Shown here piece after piece: positions 7,496 to 18,186 of a stretch of 45,842 bases of DNA. This DNA is from Candidatus Binatia bacterium. GTDB lineage: Bacteria > Desulfobacterota_B > Binatia > UBA9968 > JAJDTQ01. Each line of letters starts with the position of its first letter. Positions within the stretch are counted from its first letter, which is position 1. The DNA is taken from NCBI GenBank assembly GCA_022827045.1, contig JAJDTQ010000202.1, forward strand, positions 1 to 45,842, in the 5' to 3' direction. Position numbers and translations under genes: made by a program. Under the pieces are notes generated by a model. The model was given only the letters and a program-made list of their open reading frames with translations, did not search any database and was not told the origin of the DNA.

Positions 7496-8365
7496 ATGAC
7501 TAACGCATCACGGTTGCGGCAAGCAATGGCCGAGGACGGCTGCCTCTCGGCGCCGGGAGTTCACGACGGGTTGACGGCACTGCTCGCCGAGAAGGCCGGC
7601 TTCCGGGTGGCTTTCCTCGGCGGCAACGCCGCCACGGCCAGCGTGCTCGGCCTTCCGGATCTCGGCTTCCTGTCCGCTGACGCGCTCATCGCCCACGTCC
7701 GGAACATCTGCCACGTGCTGCGCATCCCCCTCCTGGTGGACGCCGACACCGGCTTCGGCGGCCCTCTGCAGGTGTACCGGACCGTGGCGGCGCTGGAGCG
7801 GGCGGGCGCGGCGGCGATCATGATCGAGGACCAGGTGCCGGCCAAGAGATGCGGACTCCTGGAAGGCGGCCACCCGCTGGTTGCGGCGGCCGAGATGGCC
7901 GAGAAGGTCCGGGCCGCCACCGCCGCCAGGACGGACCCGGACACCGTCATCATCGCCCGCACGTTGGCCTTTTCGTCTGGCGGGATCGATGAGGCCGTCC
8001 GGCGCGGCTGGGCCTACCACGAAGCCGGCGCCGACGCGGTGTTCGTGCAGGTGCCGGGCGCTCTGGAGGAACTCCGCGAGATCCGCCGGGCCGTCCCCGG
8101 CCCCTTGGTCGTCAACATGGACGAAGCCATCCCCGCCTCCGCCCTGGACGTGAACCGGATGACGGCCGAAGGCTACAGGCTGGCGCTCTTCCCCGGGACC
8201 GTCCGCTACACCATGGTGAAGGCCGTTGGCGATGCCCTCGGTACCCTGCACCGGGAAGGGACGACCCGGAGCAGCCGTGACCGCATGGCATCTCTGATCG
8301 AGTACCACGCCGTGCTGAGAATGGATGAGTTCCTGGACCTGGAAGAATCGCTGGCGAAGCGGTGA
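7496..8365 (+). CDS. Isocitrate lyase / PEP mutase family enzyme
   Basis: GGAGGGGAC directly precedes ATG 7496. The 289-residue protein has VDADTGFGGPLQVYRTV (Mg2+-binding D-x-D-T-G-x-G), IEDQVPAKRCGLLEG (active-site Cys loop, cf. K-K/R-C-G-H in isocitrate and methylisocitrate lyases) and VIIARTLAF. Length and motifs fit the carboxy-vinyl-carboxyphosphonate mutase / 2-methylisocitrate lyase / oxaloacetate decarboxylase group, which cleave or form C-C or P-C bonds next to a carboxylate. The usual His after the C-G is Leu here, so a classical methylisocitrate lyase is less likely. A repeat array separates it from the convergent next gene. Confidence 0.85.
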   Translation: MTNASRLRQAMAEDGCLSAPGVHDGLTALLAEKAGFRVAFLGGNAATASVLGLPDLGFLSADALIAHVRNICHVLRIPLLVDADTGFGGPLQVYRTVAALERAGAAAIMIEDQVPAKRCGLLEGGHPLVAAAEMAEKVRAATAARTDPDTVIIARTLAFSSGGIDEAVRRGWAYHEAGADAVFVQVPGALEELREIRRAVPGPLVVNMDEAIPASALDVNRMTAEGYRLALFPGTVRYTMVKAVGDALGTLHREGTTRSSRDRMASLIEYHAVLRMDEFLDLEESLAKR

Positions 8366-8382
8366 TGCGGATATTTGGCGGG

Positions 8383-8567
8383 GGCCCTCACCCGGCCTTC
8401 GGCCACCCTCTCCCAGAGGGAGACGTTTTGGATTCGCCTCTCTCCCGCCGGGAAAGGTTGGATCTACCCTCTCTCCGAACAGGAGAGGAGTTGGAACGAC
8501 CCCTACGGCCGGGAGAGGGCTGGATTTACCCCCTCCCCCCACGGGAGAGGGTTGAGGTGAGGGTCCT
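8383..8567. repeat. Intergenic array of short GA/CT-rich hairpins (copy 1)
   Basis: Between two convergent genes lies an array of about five imperfect hairpin units of roughly 30 bases, each with a CCCTCTCC-type arm facing a GGAGAGG-type arm, joined by linkers such as TTGGATCTACC and TTGGAACGACC. The left edge starts GGCCCTCACCCGGCCTTCGG and its first 32 bases recur without mismatch, inverted, at 15268-15299. The right edge ends GGGTTGAGGTGAGGG. It fills the space between the stops at 8365 and 8582 and may act as a two-way terminator or transcript stabiliser. Confidence 0.8.
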
Positions 8568-8581
8568 CGACACGATTGCCG

Positions 8582-9682
8582 TCAGGCGCGAATGTCTTCC
8601 AGGAACAGCTCCGTGGGTATCTCCCGGCCAAGCCCCTGATCGCGGGCGCGTTCGTAGACCGCCCCGGTGACGGCGCTGAACTGGGGCCCGATGGCGCCGA
8701 TGTTCATGAACCAGGTGGTCTGCTCCGGGCTGGTGCGCCCCGGTAGGCGCCCGCCCATGAGGTCCGGCAACTTGGGGATGTCGACGATCTCCGGCGTGAG
8801 ATCAACCCGCGGCACCAGCGCCCTTTCCTCTTCCTGTCCCGCCACGTAACCCAGATAGCCTCCCCGTGCATAGAAGGCATCGGGCGGCAGCTTCTCCAGA
8901 TAGGGCGTGGCATCGCCCGGCCGTACCGCCACGTCCACGGCGTGAAGGAAGCCCGGCTCCACCGAGTTCCGGTTGACGTCGATGACATGCATGCCGGGCT
9001 CCAACCAGTCGATGAAGAACACCGGTTCGATGGCGGAGGCGCAACAGCACACGATGTCGGCGCCGCGCACCGCGCTACGCGCGTCCGGCGCCACCTCCAC
9101 CTCGATCTCGTGGCGCGCCCGCATCTCCTCGGCATACTGTCGGGCGTTGGCGGGGTTGAGGCTGAAGACCGTGACCCTGGTTATGGGCCGTACGTGGCAG
9201 AGCGCGTCGAGATAGCTCCGGGCCATACCGCCGGAGCCGATCATCGCAACGGTTCGGCTGTCCTCCCGCGCCAGGTACTTGGCGCCGAGACCGGCGCCGG
9301 CGCCCACGCGATCGTGTTGCAGCCGGCCGTCGTTCATAATCGCCACGGGGGTGGCGTCGCGGGTGCTGAAGAGCAGCAGCAGTCCGCACCAGGTGCCGGG
9401 CTCGCGGGCATACTTGTTCTCGCGCCGGTGGCCGTGCACCATCGGCCAACTCACCATATCGGAGATGATGCGGATGCAGGCGTAGCCGTCCTTGCGGCTG
9501 CCCCCGACCATAAGGGCCAGCCGGTGGTACGGCACCTCCTGCCCGGAAGGCACGTACATGTCCATGCGCCCCATGCCGGTGGCATCGCCCCGGGCCAGTT
9601 CCCGGAAAAGACCCTCCAGGGAGTCGAGGCACAGGGGCATGTCGATGACACGGGCCACATCGTCGTTGTTGAGAAACAGCAT
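8582..9682 (-). CDS. Ornithine cyclodeaminase / mu-crystallin family protein
   Basis: AGGAG six bases before ATG 9682 supports the start. The 366-residue protein begins MLFLNNDDVARVIDMPLCL and has VAMIGSGGMARSYLDAL (Rossmann NAD(P) motif G-x-G-x-x-A), then ADIVCCCASAIEPVF and HVIDVNRNSVEPG, all typical of the family. Members include ornithine cyclodeaminase, alanine and ketimine reductases. Insertions near residues 40-110 (YVPSGQEVPYHRLALMVGG and the segment GHRRENKYAREPGTWCG) differ from classic ornithine enzymes, so substrate is uncertain. It is divergent from the FmdB gene across an 86-base spacer. Confidence 0.85.
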   Translation of the reverse strand: MLFLNNDDVARVIDMPLCLDSLEGLFRELARGDATGMGRMDMYVPSGQEVPYHRLALMVGGSRKDGYACIRIISDMVSWPMVHGHRRENKYAREPGTWCGLLLLFSTRDATPVAIMNDGRLQHDRVGAGAGLGAKYLAREDSRTVAMIGSGGMARSYLDALCHVRPITRVTVFSLNPANARQYAEEMRARHEIEVEVAPDARSAVRGADIVCCCASAIEPVFFIDWLEPGMHVIDVNRNSVEPGFLHAVDVAVRPGDATPYLEKLPPDAFYARGGYLGYVAGQEEERALVPRVDLTPEIVDIPKLPDLMGGRLPGRTSPEQTTWFMNIGAIGPQFSAVTGAVYERARDQGLGREIPTELFLEDIRA

Positions 9683-9768
9683 CGTCTTCTCCTTGCGTGT
9701 TTTCCGGATGGCGGGACGGCTCCCGGTAGAGTATATTGGCGCTCCGAGGCACCGAGAGGAGAACAGTC

Positions 9769-9984
9769 ATGCCCCTATACGAATTCCAGTGCAAGAGCTG
9801 CGGGCACGAGTTCGAAGACCTGGTCCTGGGCTCCGCCCGTTCCGCCTGTCCTTCCTGTAGCGGACAGGATCTCGAACGGCTTCTGTCCGTGTTCGCGGTC
9901 AACGGCGCGGCGGACGATGCGATGCCGGCGGTCGGAGCGTGTGGAAGCTGCGGCGACCCGGGGGGCCCGGAGCCTGCTCCATGA
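9769..9984 (+). CDS. FmdB-type zinc ribbon protein
   Basis: ATG 9769 follows AGGAG by seven bases; a longer frame from TTG 9736 is only spacer. The 71-residue product begins MPLYEFQCKSCGHEFEDL and contains C8-x2-C11 and ACPSC, the paired knuckles of the FmdB/CxxC_CxxC_SSSS regulatory family. The Gly/Cys-rich tail (VGACGSCGDPG) is common in these proteins. They are small zinc-binding proteins of unclear role, often called putative regulators. The next promoter begins only 45 bases after its stop, so the riboswitch operon is separately transcribed. Confidence 0.88.
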   Translation: MPLYEFQCKSCGHEFEDLVLGSARSACPSCSGQDLERLLSVFAVNGAADDAMPAVGACGSCGDPGGPEPAP

Positions 9985-10028
9985 ACTAGCGATGAGAACC
10001 GTTGGCACCATCACGGTGCAAATAGAAA

Positions 10029-10057
10029 TTGCACAATCGCCGAAAACCATGTAGAAT
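10029..10057 (+). promoter_or_regulatory. Sigma-70-type promoter of the riboswitch operon
   Basis: TTGCAC (10029-10034) and TAGAAT (10052-10057) are separated by 17 bases, close to the consensus. Initiation would fall near 10064, about ten bases before the first pairing base of the SAM riboswitch. Confidence 0.7.
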
Positions 10058-10074
10058 TTCCCTCAAGAACTGAA

Positions 10075-10178
10075 CACCTTATCCAGAGTGGTGGAGGGAC
10101 AGGCCCGTTGAAGCCACAGCAACCGTGTTCTCAGGGAACACAGGTGCTAATTCCGGCCCGTAAGGGACAGATAAGGTG
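10075..10178 (+). ncRNA. SAM-I (S-box) riboswitch
   Basis: The P1 helix is CACCTTATC (10075-10083) with GATAAGGTG (10170-10178), nine perfect pairs. Inside are the conserved S-box blocks in order: CAGAGTGGTGGAGGGA (kink-turn arm), GAAGCCACAGCAACC, a variable P3 hairpin (GTGTTC...GAACAC), GGTGCTAATTCC, and the final GGGACAG. SAM binding stabilises P1 and lets the downstream terminator form. This places the following four genes under SAM repression, as for methionine and cysteine genes in other bacteria. Confidence 0.96.
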
Positions 10179-10185
10179 AGGAGAA

Positions 10186-10218
10186 AACCTCTTCTCATCT
10201 TGGAAGAGGTTTTTTTTT
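10186..10218 (+). terminator. Riboswitch-controlled intrinsic terminator
   Basis: AACCTCTTC (10186-10194) pairs perfectly with GAAGAGGTT (10203-10211) over an eight-base loop and runs into an unbroken T tract to 10218. It sits eight bases after P1 of the SAM riboswitch and 43 bases before the first gene, the standard expression platform. Confidence 0.93.
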
Positions 10219-10260
10219 CGTTTGGAGTGTCGTTGAAGCTTTGCCTGGAGCCCGCGTTCG

Positions 10261-11049
10261 ATGCGTCTGACCCCTGATCAAATCGAGCGATACAGCCGCC
10301 AGATCATGATCCCCGATGTCGGGGGCGCCGGCCAGATACGCCTGCGCCAGGCAAGCGCGCTGGTGGTGGGGGCCGGCGGACTGGGAAGCCCCGCCGCGTT
10401 CTACCTGGCCGCCGCCGGCCTTGGACGGCTCGGCATCGTGGACGGCGATACGGTGGACCTTTCCAACCTGCAGCGGCAGATCCTCCACACCACGGCGGAC
10501 CAGGGACAGCGCAAGGTGGAATCGGCGAAGTCGCGGCTGCGCGAGCTCAACGCCGAAGTGGAGGTGGAACTCCACGACGTGCGCCTGACCGAGGAGAACG
10601 CCGTCGGGCTCATGGAACCGTATGACTTCGTCATCGACGGCAGCGACAACTTCGACACCAAGTTCCTGATCAACGACGTCGCTGTTTCCATGGGGAAGGC
10701 CTTCTCCCATGCTGGGATCGTACGCCTTCAGGGCCAGACCATGACGGTGGTGCCGCCGGACAGCGCCTGCTACCGCTGCCTTTTCGAGGAGCCGCCGGCG
10801 CCGGGCGAGGTCCTGGGGTGCCAGCAGGCGGGCATCCTGGGCGCGGTGGCGGGGACCATCGGCTCCATCCAGGCCACCGAGGCCATCAAGTACATCGTCG
10901 GCCTTGAGGAGCATCTGCTGGTGAACCGTCTGCTCACCTATGACGCCAAGACCATGGAAATAAGGAAGGTGCCGGTGTCGCCGAACCCGCGCTGCGGGAC
11001 TTGTGGCGCATCCTCCGGACCGCCGGCGTCCCAAAGGAGTCACGCATGA
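10261..11049 (+). CDS. ThiF/MoeB/HesA-family E1-like adenylyltransferase
   Basis: The 262-residue protein begins MRLTPDQIERYSRQIMIPDV, the typical start of MoeB/ThiF enzymes. It has the nucleotide loop VVGAGGLGSP, DLSNLQRQIL, IDGSDNFDTKFLIND, a zinc tetrad C170-x2-C173 with C245-x2-C248, and Cys187 in VLGCQQAGILG near the usual catalytic Cys region. Such enzymes adenylate the C-terminal glycine of a ubiquitin-like sulfur carrier so that it can become a thiocarboxylate. The carrier is encoded two genes downstream, so it is the likely partner. It lacks a fused rhodanese domain. ATG 11046 of the next gene overlaps its stop. Confidence 0.93.
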   Translation: MRLTPDQIERYSRQIMIPDVGGAGQIRLRQASALVVGAGGLGSPAAFYLAAAGLGRLGIVDGDTVDLSNLQRQILHTTADQGQRKVESAKSRLRELNAEVEVELHDVRLTEENAVGLMEPYDFVIDGSDNFDTKFLINDVAVSMGKAFSHAGIVRLQGQTMTVVPPDSACYRCLFEEPPAPGEVLGCQQAGILGAVAGTIGSIQATEAIKYIVGLEEHLLVNRLLTYDAKTMEIRKVPVSPNPRCGTCGASSGPPASQRSHA

Positions 11050-12308
11050 GCTTTGTGCAAGGATTGAAATGCCGGGAGTGCGGCCGGGAATATCCCACGG
11101 CGCCCCTACATGTGTGCGAGGACTGTTTCGGTCCCCTCGAGGTGCAGTACGACTACGACGCGATCCGCGCTAACGTGAGCCGGGAGAAGATCACCTCGCG
11201 AGCCCGCAACCTGTGGCGTTACCGGGAGCTGCTGCCCATCGACCAGGAACCCCGCGTGGGCCTCTACTCGGGCTATACCCCGCTCATCCGGGCCCGCCGC
11301 CTGGGCGAGGCGCTGGGCGTCGACGAGTTGTACCTCAAGGACGACTCCGTCAACCACCCCACCTTCTCCTACAAGGACCGGGTGGTGTCGGTGGCCATCT
11401 CCAAGGCCATCGAGTTCGGCTACGAAACCGTCTCGTGCGCTTCCACCGGGAACCTTGCGAACTCGGTGTCGGCCCACGCCGCGGCCGCCGGGCTCAACTG
11501 CTACGTCTTCATTCCCGAAGGGCTGGAAGAGGGAAAGATCGTCGGCTCGGCGATCTACGGCCCGCGCACCGTCGCCATCAAGGGAACCTACGACGACGTC
11601 AACCGCCTGTGCAGCGAGATCGGCGACAAGTACCAGTGGGCGTTCGTCAACGTGAACCTGAGGCCCTACTACTCCGAGGGCGCCAAGACCCACGCCTTCG
11701 AGGTCGCCGAGCAGCTCGGATGGAAGCTGCCGCGCCACATCGTCGTGGGCTCGGCCGGAGGGACCATCCTTCCCAAGCTGAACAAGGCCTTCAAGGAGCT
11801 TCGGACCGTAGGGCTGGTGGATCCGGACGAGCCCTGCAGCATCTACTCGGCGCAGGCGGCGGGCTGCTCGCCGATCATCGACGCCCTCAAGAAAGGCACC
11901 GATGTCGTCGATCCGGTCAAGCCCGACACCATCGCCACCTCCATCGCCATCGGCAACCCGGCCGACGGCTACTACGTGATCCAGGCCCTCAAGGAGTCCG
12001 GGGGCTGGGGCGAAAACGTCACCGACGAGGAGATCCTCGACGGCATCAAGCTGCTGGCGGCCACCGAGGGCATCTTCACCGAGCCGGCGGGCGGCACGGA
12101 AGTTGCCGTAACCAGGAAGCTCATCGAGCAGGGTCGGATTCCCCGGGACGAGTCCATCGTCATCTCGATCACGGGGAACGGCTACAAGACGGTGGAGACG
12201 GTGGCTCACATCATCGATCGTCCTTACAGCATCGACGCCACTCTCGGCACCTTCGACGAGTTGTACGACGGGCTGTCGCAGGAGCGCCGGGAGGCAAAGA
12301 CCGGCTGA
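11046..12308 (+). CDS. Threonine synthase-like PLP enzyme (riboswitch operon copy)
   Basis: AGGAG precedes ATG 11046, which overlaps the previous stop (ATGA). The 420-residue protein has an N-terminal zinc ribbon (C9, C12, C24, C27), the PLP lysine in TFSYKDRVV (Lys110), CASTGNLANS phosphate-binding loop and SAGGTILPKL. By family it would turn O-phosphohomoserine into threonine. However, it sits between the E1-like and carrier genes under a SAM riboswitch, and a second threonine synthase is present at 33110-34477. A sulfur-accepting role, for example homocysteine formation from O-phosphohomoserine, is therefore a reasonable but unproven alternative. Confidence 0.88.
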   Translation: MSFVQGLKCRECGREYPTAPLHVCEDCFGPLEVQYDYDAIRANVSREKITSRARNLWRYRELLPIDQEPRVGLYSGYTPLIRARRLGEALGVDELYLKDDSVNHPTFSYKDRVVSVAISKAIEFGYETVSCASTGNLANSVSAHAAAAGLNCYVFIPEGLEEGKIVGSAIYGPRTVAIKGTYDDVNRLCSEIGDKYQWAFVNVNLRPYYSEGAKTHAFEVAEQLGWKLPRHIVVGSAGGTILPKLNKAFKELRTVGLVDPDEPCSIYSAQAAGCSPIIDALKKGTDVVDPVKPDTIATSIAIGNPADGYYVIQALKESGGWGENVTDEEILDGIKLLAATEGIFTEPAGGTEVAVTRKLIEQGRIPRDESIVISITGNGYKTVETVAHIIDRPYSIDATLGTFDELYDGLSQERREAKTG

Positions 12309-12405
12309 AGCGGGGCGCCGGCGAACCCCGGAGACAGGGGTACGGCGGCTTCCGAATTGAAAAGGCCGCGAACAGGGTTTATCCTGTTACGGAGGGAGGT
12401 CTTCC

Positions 12406-12684
12406 ATGAGTGTTCGTGTACGCGTTCCCACACCATTGAGAAAATTCACCCAGGGATCGGACGAGGTGGATGCCAGCGGCGATACCGTCCTGGCCATGCT
12501 CGAGGACCTCGAGCAAAACCATCCGGGCATCAAAGAGCGCATCATGGACGAGTCCGGCAAGGTTCGTCGGTTCGTGAACGTTTACGTCAATGGTGACGAT
12601 ATCCGCTTCCTCAAGAATGTCGACACCGCGTTGAAGGACGGGGACAACATCTCCATCGTGCCGGCCATCGCCGGAGGCGTGTAA
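12406..12684 (+). CDS. MoaD/ThiS-family sulfur carrier protein ending Gly-Gly-Val (CysO-like)
   Basis: GGAGGGAGG leads into ATG 12406. The 92-residue protein starts MSVRVRVPTPLRKFTQG, has the beta-grasp pattern RRFVNVYVNGDDIRFL and DGDNISIVPAIAGGV, and is sized like CysO/MoaD. The family's functional tail is a terminal Gly-Gly that is adenylated and thiocarboxylated; here one valine follows it, so trimming would be needed. A six-pair hairpin (AACAGG/CCTGTT, 12370-12387) lies just upstream in the 97-base gap. With the E1-like gene upstream and cysteine synthase 24 bases downstream, it should donate sulfur to a PLP enzyme. Confidence 0.9.
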   Translation: MSVRVRVPTPLRKFTQGSDEVDASGDTVLAMLEDLEQNHPGIKERIMDESGKVRRFVNVYVNGDDIRFLKNVDTALKDGDNISIVPAIAGGV

Positions 12685-12708
12685 CCGCAACACCGCCCCC
12701 GGAACCCC

Positions 12709-13704
12709 ATGCTCGCCGCAATACCGAAACCGGCGCCGGCGCCGGCCCGGGAACTCGCGAAAGTCGACGCCATCACTGGGCTTGTCGGCAACACGCCGCT
12801 GGTGGAAATCCGGAACATCTCCCGCGGCCTGCCCCCCGAAGTGCGGGTTCTCGCCAAGCTGGAAGGGTTCAACCCGGGCGGCTCGGTGAAAGACCGGCCG
12901 GCGCTCAGGATGATCCTCGAGGCGATCCGCACGGGCCAGCTCCAACCCGGCAAGACCATCATCGACTCGACCTCGGGAAACACCGGGATCGCCATTGCCA
13001 TGGTCGGCGCGGCGCTGGGCTACCCCGTCCGCCTGGTGCTGCCGTCCAACGTAAGCGAGGAGCGCAAGGGGATCATCCGGTTCTTCGGCGCGGAGACCGT
13101 GTACAGCGACCCCCTGGAAGGATCCGACGGGGCCATTCGACTCTGCCGCAAGATCGTCGCCGAGGACACGGAAACGTATTTCAAGCCCGATCAATACTTC
13201 AACCCCATGAACACCCTGGCCCACTACGACACCACGGGCCCGGAAATCTACCGTCAGACCGAAGGGAACATCACCCATTTCGTCGCCGGCATCGGCACCG
13301 GCGGGACCGTCATGGGCACCGGCCGCTTCCTGAAGGAACGGGACCCGCGGATTCGCATCATCGGCGTGGAGCCGGATGCGGCGTTGCACGGGTTGGAGGG
13401 GCTGAAACACATGGCCAGCTCCATCGTCCCGGGCATCTACCATGAAGAGGAGCTCGACCTGAAGGTCCCGGTGGCCACCGAGGACGCCTACGACATGGTC
13501 TACCGCCTGAGCCAGGAAGAGGGGTTGCTGGTCGGTCAGTCGTCCGGCGCCGCCATGCACGTGGCCTTGAGCATCGCCCGCCAGCTGTCCCACGGCACCG
13601 TGGTCACGGTATTCCCCGATTTCGGCAGCCGCTACATGACCACCAATCTCTGGACCACCTGGAAGGAGAAACTGACGGTCGGCGATGTCAACTTCTCGAT
13701 TTGA
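12709..13704 (+). CDS. PLP-dependent cysteine synthase (CysM-type, carrier-linked)
   Basis: The 331-residue protein has GLVGNTPLVEI, PLP lysine 61 in NPGGSVKDRPA, the DSTSGNTG loop, GIGTGGTVMGTG and VGQSSGAAM, all signature elements of O-acetylserine sulfhydrylase and its CysM relatives. The tail after the catalytic fold (LTVGDVNFSI) is extended, which recalls mycobacterial CysM, whose C-terminus helps it use the CysO thiocarboxylate instead of free sulfide. Position directly after the carrier gene supports the same chemistry. Whether the acceptor is O-acetylserine, O-phosphoserine or a homoserine ester is not visible. GGA lies nine bases before ATG 12709. Confidence 0.9.
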   Translation: MLAAIPKPAPAPARELAKVDAITGLVGNTPLVEIRNISRGLPPEVRVLAKLEGFNPGGSVKDRPALRMILEAIRTGQLQPGKTIIDSTSGNTGIAIAMVGAALGYPVRLVLPSNVSEERKGIIRFFGAETVYSDPLEGSDGAIRLCRKIVAEDTETYFKPDQYFNPMNTLAHYDTTGPEIYRQTEGNITHFVAGIGTGGTVMGTGRFLKERDPRIRIIGVEPDAALHGLEGLKHMASSIVPGIYHEEELDLKVPVATEDAYDMVYRLSQEEGLLVGQSSGAAMHVALSIARQLSHGTVVTVFPDFGSRYMTTNLWTTWKEKLTVGDVNFSI

Positions 13705-13772
13705 GATGAGAGGGTGCTGACACCCGGCAAGTATCGCGGCATCGAAACCACTACGTCCGATCCGGAACCGCC

Positions 13773-15011
13773 ATGATCATCCGCTGTCCCAGTTGTTCCA
13801 CGACCTACAGGGTGGATGGCAGCGTCTTCGATGCGCCCCAGCCCACTTTCCGCTGCTCCCGCTGCAAGCACGTTTTCGCCGTACAGGTGCTCCTGCAATT
13901 GCGCGAGGACGAACCGTCCGTTCCCGCCACGCCGACGACCCGCACCGCCGAGGCGGAAGCGGCCGACGACCTGAGCGATGCGGGAACCGACCCCGATACC
14001 GGCGCGGAGACGGACGTCCAAAGCTATGCGGACGCCGACGACCTTGACGCGGGCTCCCATGAACCGGACCCCGGAGGCGAGGAAGGCACTCTCGACCTGA
14101 CGTATCCGGCGCCTTCCGCCGAAGACGCGCCGCCGGCCATGAGCCTCGACGACGACACGGAGACGGCCGGCGACGATTTCGAGGAAACACTGCTTTCCGA
14201 ACCGGACTTCGAGCTGCCAGATTTACAGGAGCCGGAACCTTTAGAGGAACCGGAACCGCTTGAACCGGCGGCCGTCGTCGACGACCCCCCCGTCCGCGGC
14301 CCACGGCTACCGGACTTCGAGATCGACGATGATCTCCTGATCCCGCCCCGGCGGCCGTCGACTCCGCCGCCACCGCCGCGGTTCGGCCCAAGGGGATCCA
14401 TCGTGCCGCTGGTGAGTCTCGTGGCCCTGTCGCTGTTCGCCTTCGTGCTGGTTGCGCTGATCTACCAGATCAACCCGCAGCCGCTGGATTCCCTCCTGCG
14501 ACGAATCCCGTGGTACGGCAGCGCCGTATTCGAGGACCGGCACGTCAAGGGGACCCTCTCCTTCGAATCGCTCACCTCGGGCGTGCAACCGGTCCTGAAT
14601 CAGACGGAGGTCTTCATCGTCTCGGGCAAACTGGTCAACCGCAATGACCGGAGCGTCCACAAGATCCAGATCGAGGCTCTGCTCTTCGATGCGGAAGGCA
14701 AACAGGTGGGCCTGCAGGTCACGTTCGTGGGGAACGCGATTTCGGCCAAGATCATCGAGGATATGACGTTTCGGGAGATCTCGATGCTGCAGAGCCTGAA
14801 GCCCCAGAGCGCCTATCGAATCCCCGCCAACGCATCAGCGAACTTTACCGTCGTCTTTGCCAAGCCGAAAGCGGCGGTGAAGTCCTTCAGCTGCCGGGTT
14901 CTTTCGGCGGAAACCTTCGGCGAAGACGGCGGCGTAACCCTTCAATCCTTCTTGGAACCCTCGCCTTCGCCCTTTTCCGAGGCGGTCACGTCGATCTCGT
15001 CGGGCTCGTGA
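13773..15011 (+). CDS. Zinc-ribbon (MJ0042-type) and DUF3426 membrane protein
   Basis: The 412-residue product has an N-terminal zinc finger [19 protein letters not shown] with C5, C8, C28 and C31, followed by about 170 residues rich in Asp, Glu and Pro, one transmembrane helix near 210-231, and a C-terminal extracytoplasmic domain with [20 protein letters not shown] (DUF3426 pattern). The role of the family is unknown. The acidic linker includes tandem short repeats ([13 protein letters not shown]). The last 70 bases overlap, tail to tail, the tatA gene on the other strand. A 68-base gap separates it from cysteine synthase, so operon membership is possible but unproven. Confidence 0.87.
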   Translation: MIIRCPSCSTTYRVDGSVFDAPQPTFRCSRCKHVFAVQVLLQLREDEPSVPATPTTRTAEAEAADDLSDAGTDPDTGAETDVQSYADADDLDAGSHEPDPGGEEGTLDLTYPAPSAEDAPPAMSLDDDTETAGDDFEETLLSEPDFELPDLQEPEPLEEPEPLEPAAVVDDPPVRGPRLPDFEIDDDLLIPPRRPSTPPPPPRFGPRGSIVPLVSLVALSLFAFVLVALIYQINPQPLDSLLRRIPWYGSAVFEDRHVKGTLSFESLTSGVQPVLNQTEVFIVSGKLVNRNDRSVHKIQIEALLFDAEGKQVGLQVTFVGNAISAKIIEDMTFREISMLQSLKPQSAYRIPANASANFTVVFAKPKAAVKSFSCRVLSAETFGEDGGVTLQSFLEPSPSPFSEAVTSISSGS

Positions 15012-15136
15012 AGGGATTTGCGGAAGCCCTTGATGCCCTTGCCGAGCCCTTGGCCGATCTCCGGAAGCCTCCGGCTGAAGAGGACGAGGATGATCACCAG
15101 GATGATCAGGAGTTCCCAGATGCCGAGGCCGAACAT
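14942..15136 (-). CDS. tatA: TatA/TatE-family translocase subunit
   Basis: The 64-residue protein [20 protein letters not shown] has the single N-terminal membrane helix, the hinge and the amphipathic helix [19 protein letters not shown] diagnostic of TatA/E, then a short charged tail. It forms the pore-like component of twin-arginine protein export in the inner membrane. No tatC or tatB lies in the window, so this is a solitary copy. It overlaps the convergent DUF3426 gene by 70 bases. Confidence 0.93.
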   Translation of the reverse strand: MFGLGIWELLIILVIILVLFSRRLPEIGQGLGKGIKGFRKSLHEPDEIDVTASEKGEGEGSKKD

Positions 15137-15181
15137 GTCACCACTCTAGCCGAAAAGAGGCGATATTGACAGCGGCGAAAC

Positions 15182-15300
15182 CCACACCCCAACCCTCTCC
15201 CAGAGGGAGAGGGAGTCAGATTAGCCTTCTCCCAAAGGGAGAGGCCCAATTCTTCCCCTCTCCCTCAGGGAGAGGGTGGCCGAAGGCCGGGTGAGGGCCC
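15182..15300. repeat. Intergenic array of short GA/CT-rich hairpins (copy 2, inverted)
   Basis: This is a shorter copy of the array at 8383-8567, in opposite orientation, with three hairpin units (CCCTCTCCC/GGGAGAGGG type). Its right edge (15268-15299) is the exact reverse complement of the first 32 bases of copy 1, including the GGCC-TTC-GGCC mini-hairpin. It ends two bases before the gcvP stop codon and occupies the tatA-gcvP spacer, so it lies where the gcv transcript would end. Confidence 0.8.
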
Positions 15301-15302
15301 CG

Positions 15303-18167
<2,865 letters not shown>

Positions 18168-18186
18168 GGCCTGGTCCTCAAGCGTT

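Noticed and set aside
8366..8581. Possible CRISPR array in the hairpin-rich spacer
   Set aside because: Units are imperfect palindromes with short, similar linkers, not identical repeats with unique spacers.
9985..10028. Short GCACC/GGTGC hairpin after the FmdB gene as terminator
   Set aside because: Only five pairs with no T tract, too weak to report as a terminator.
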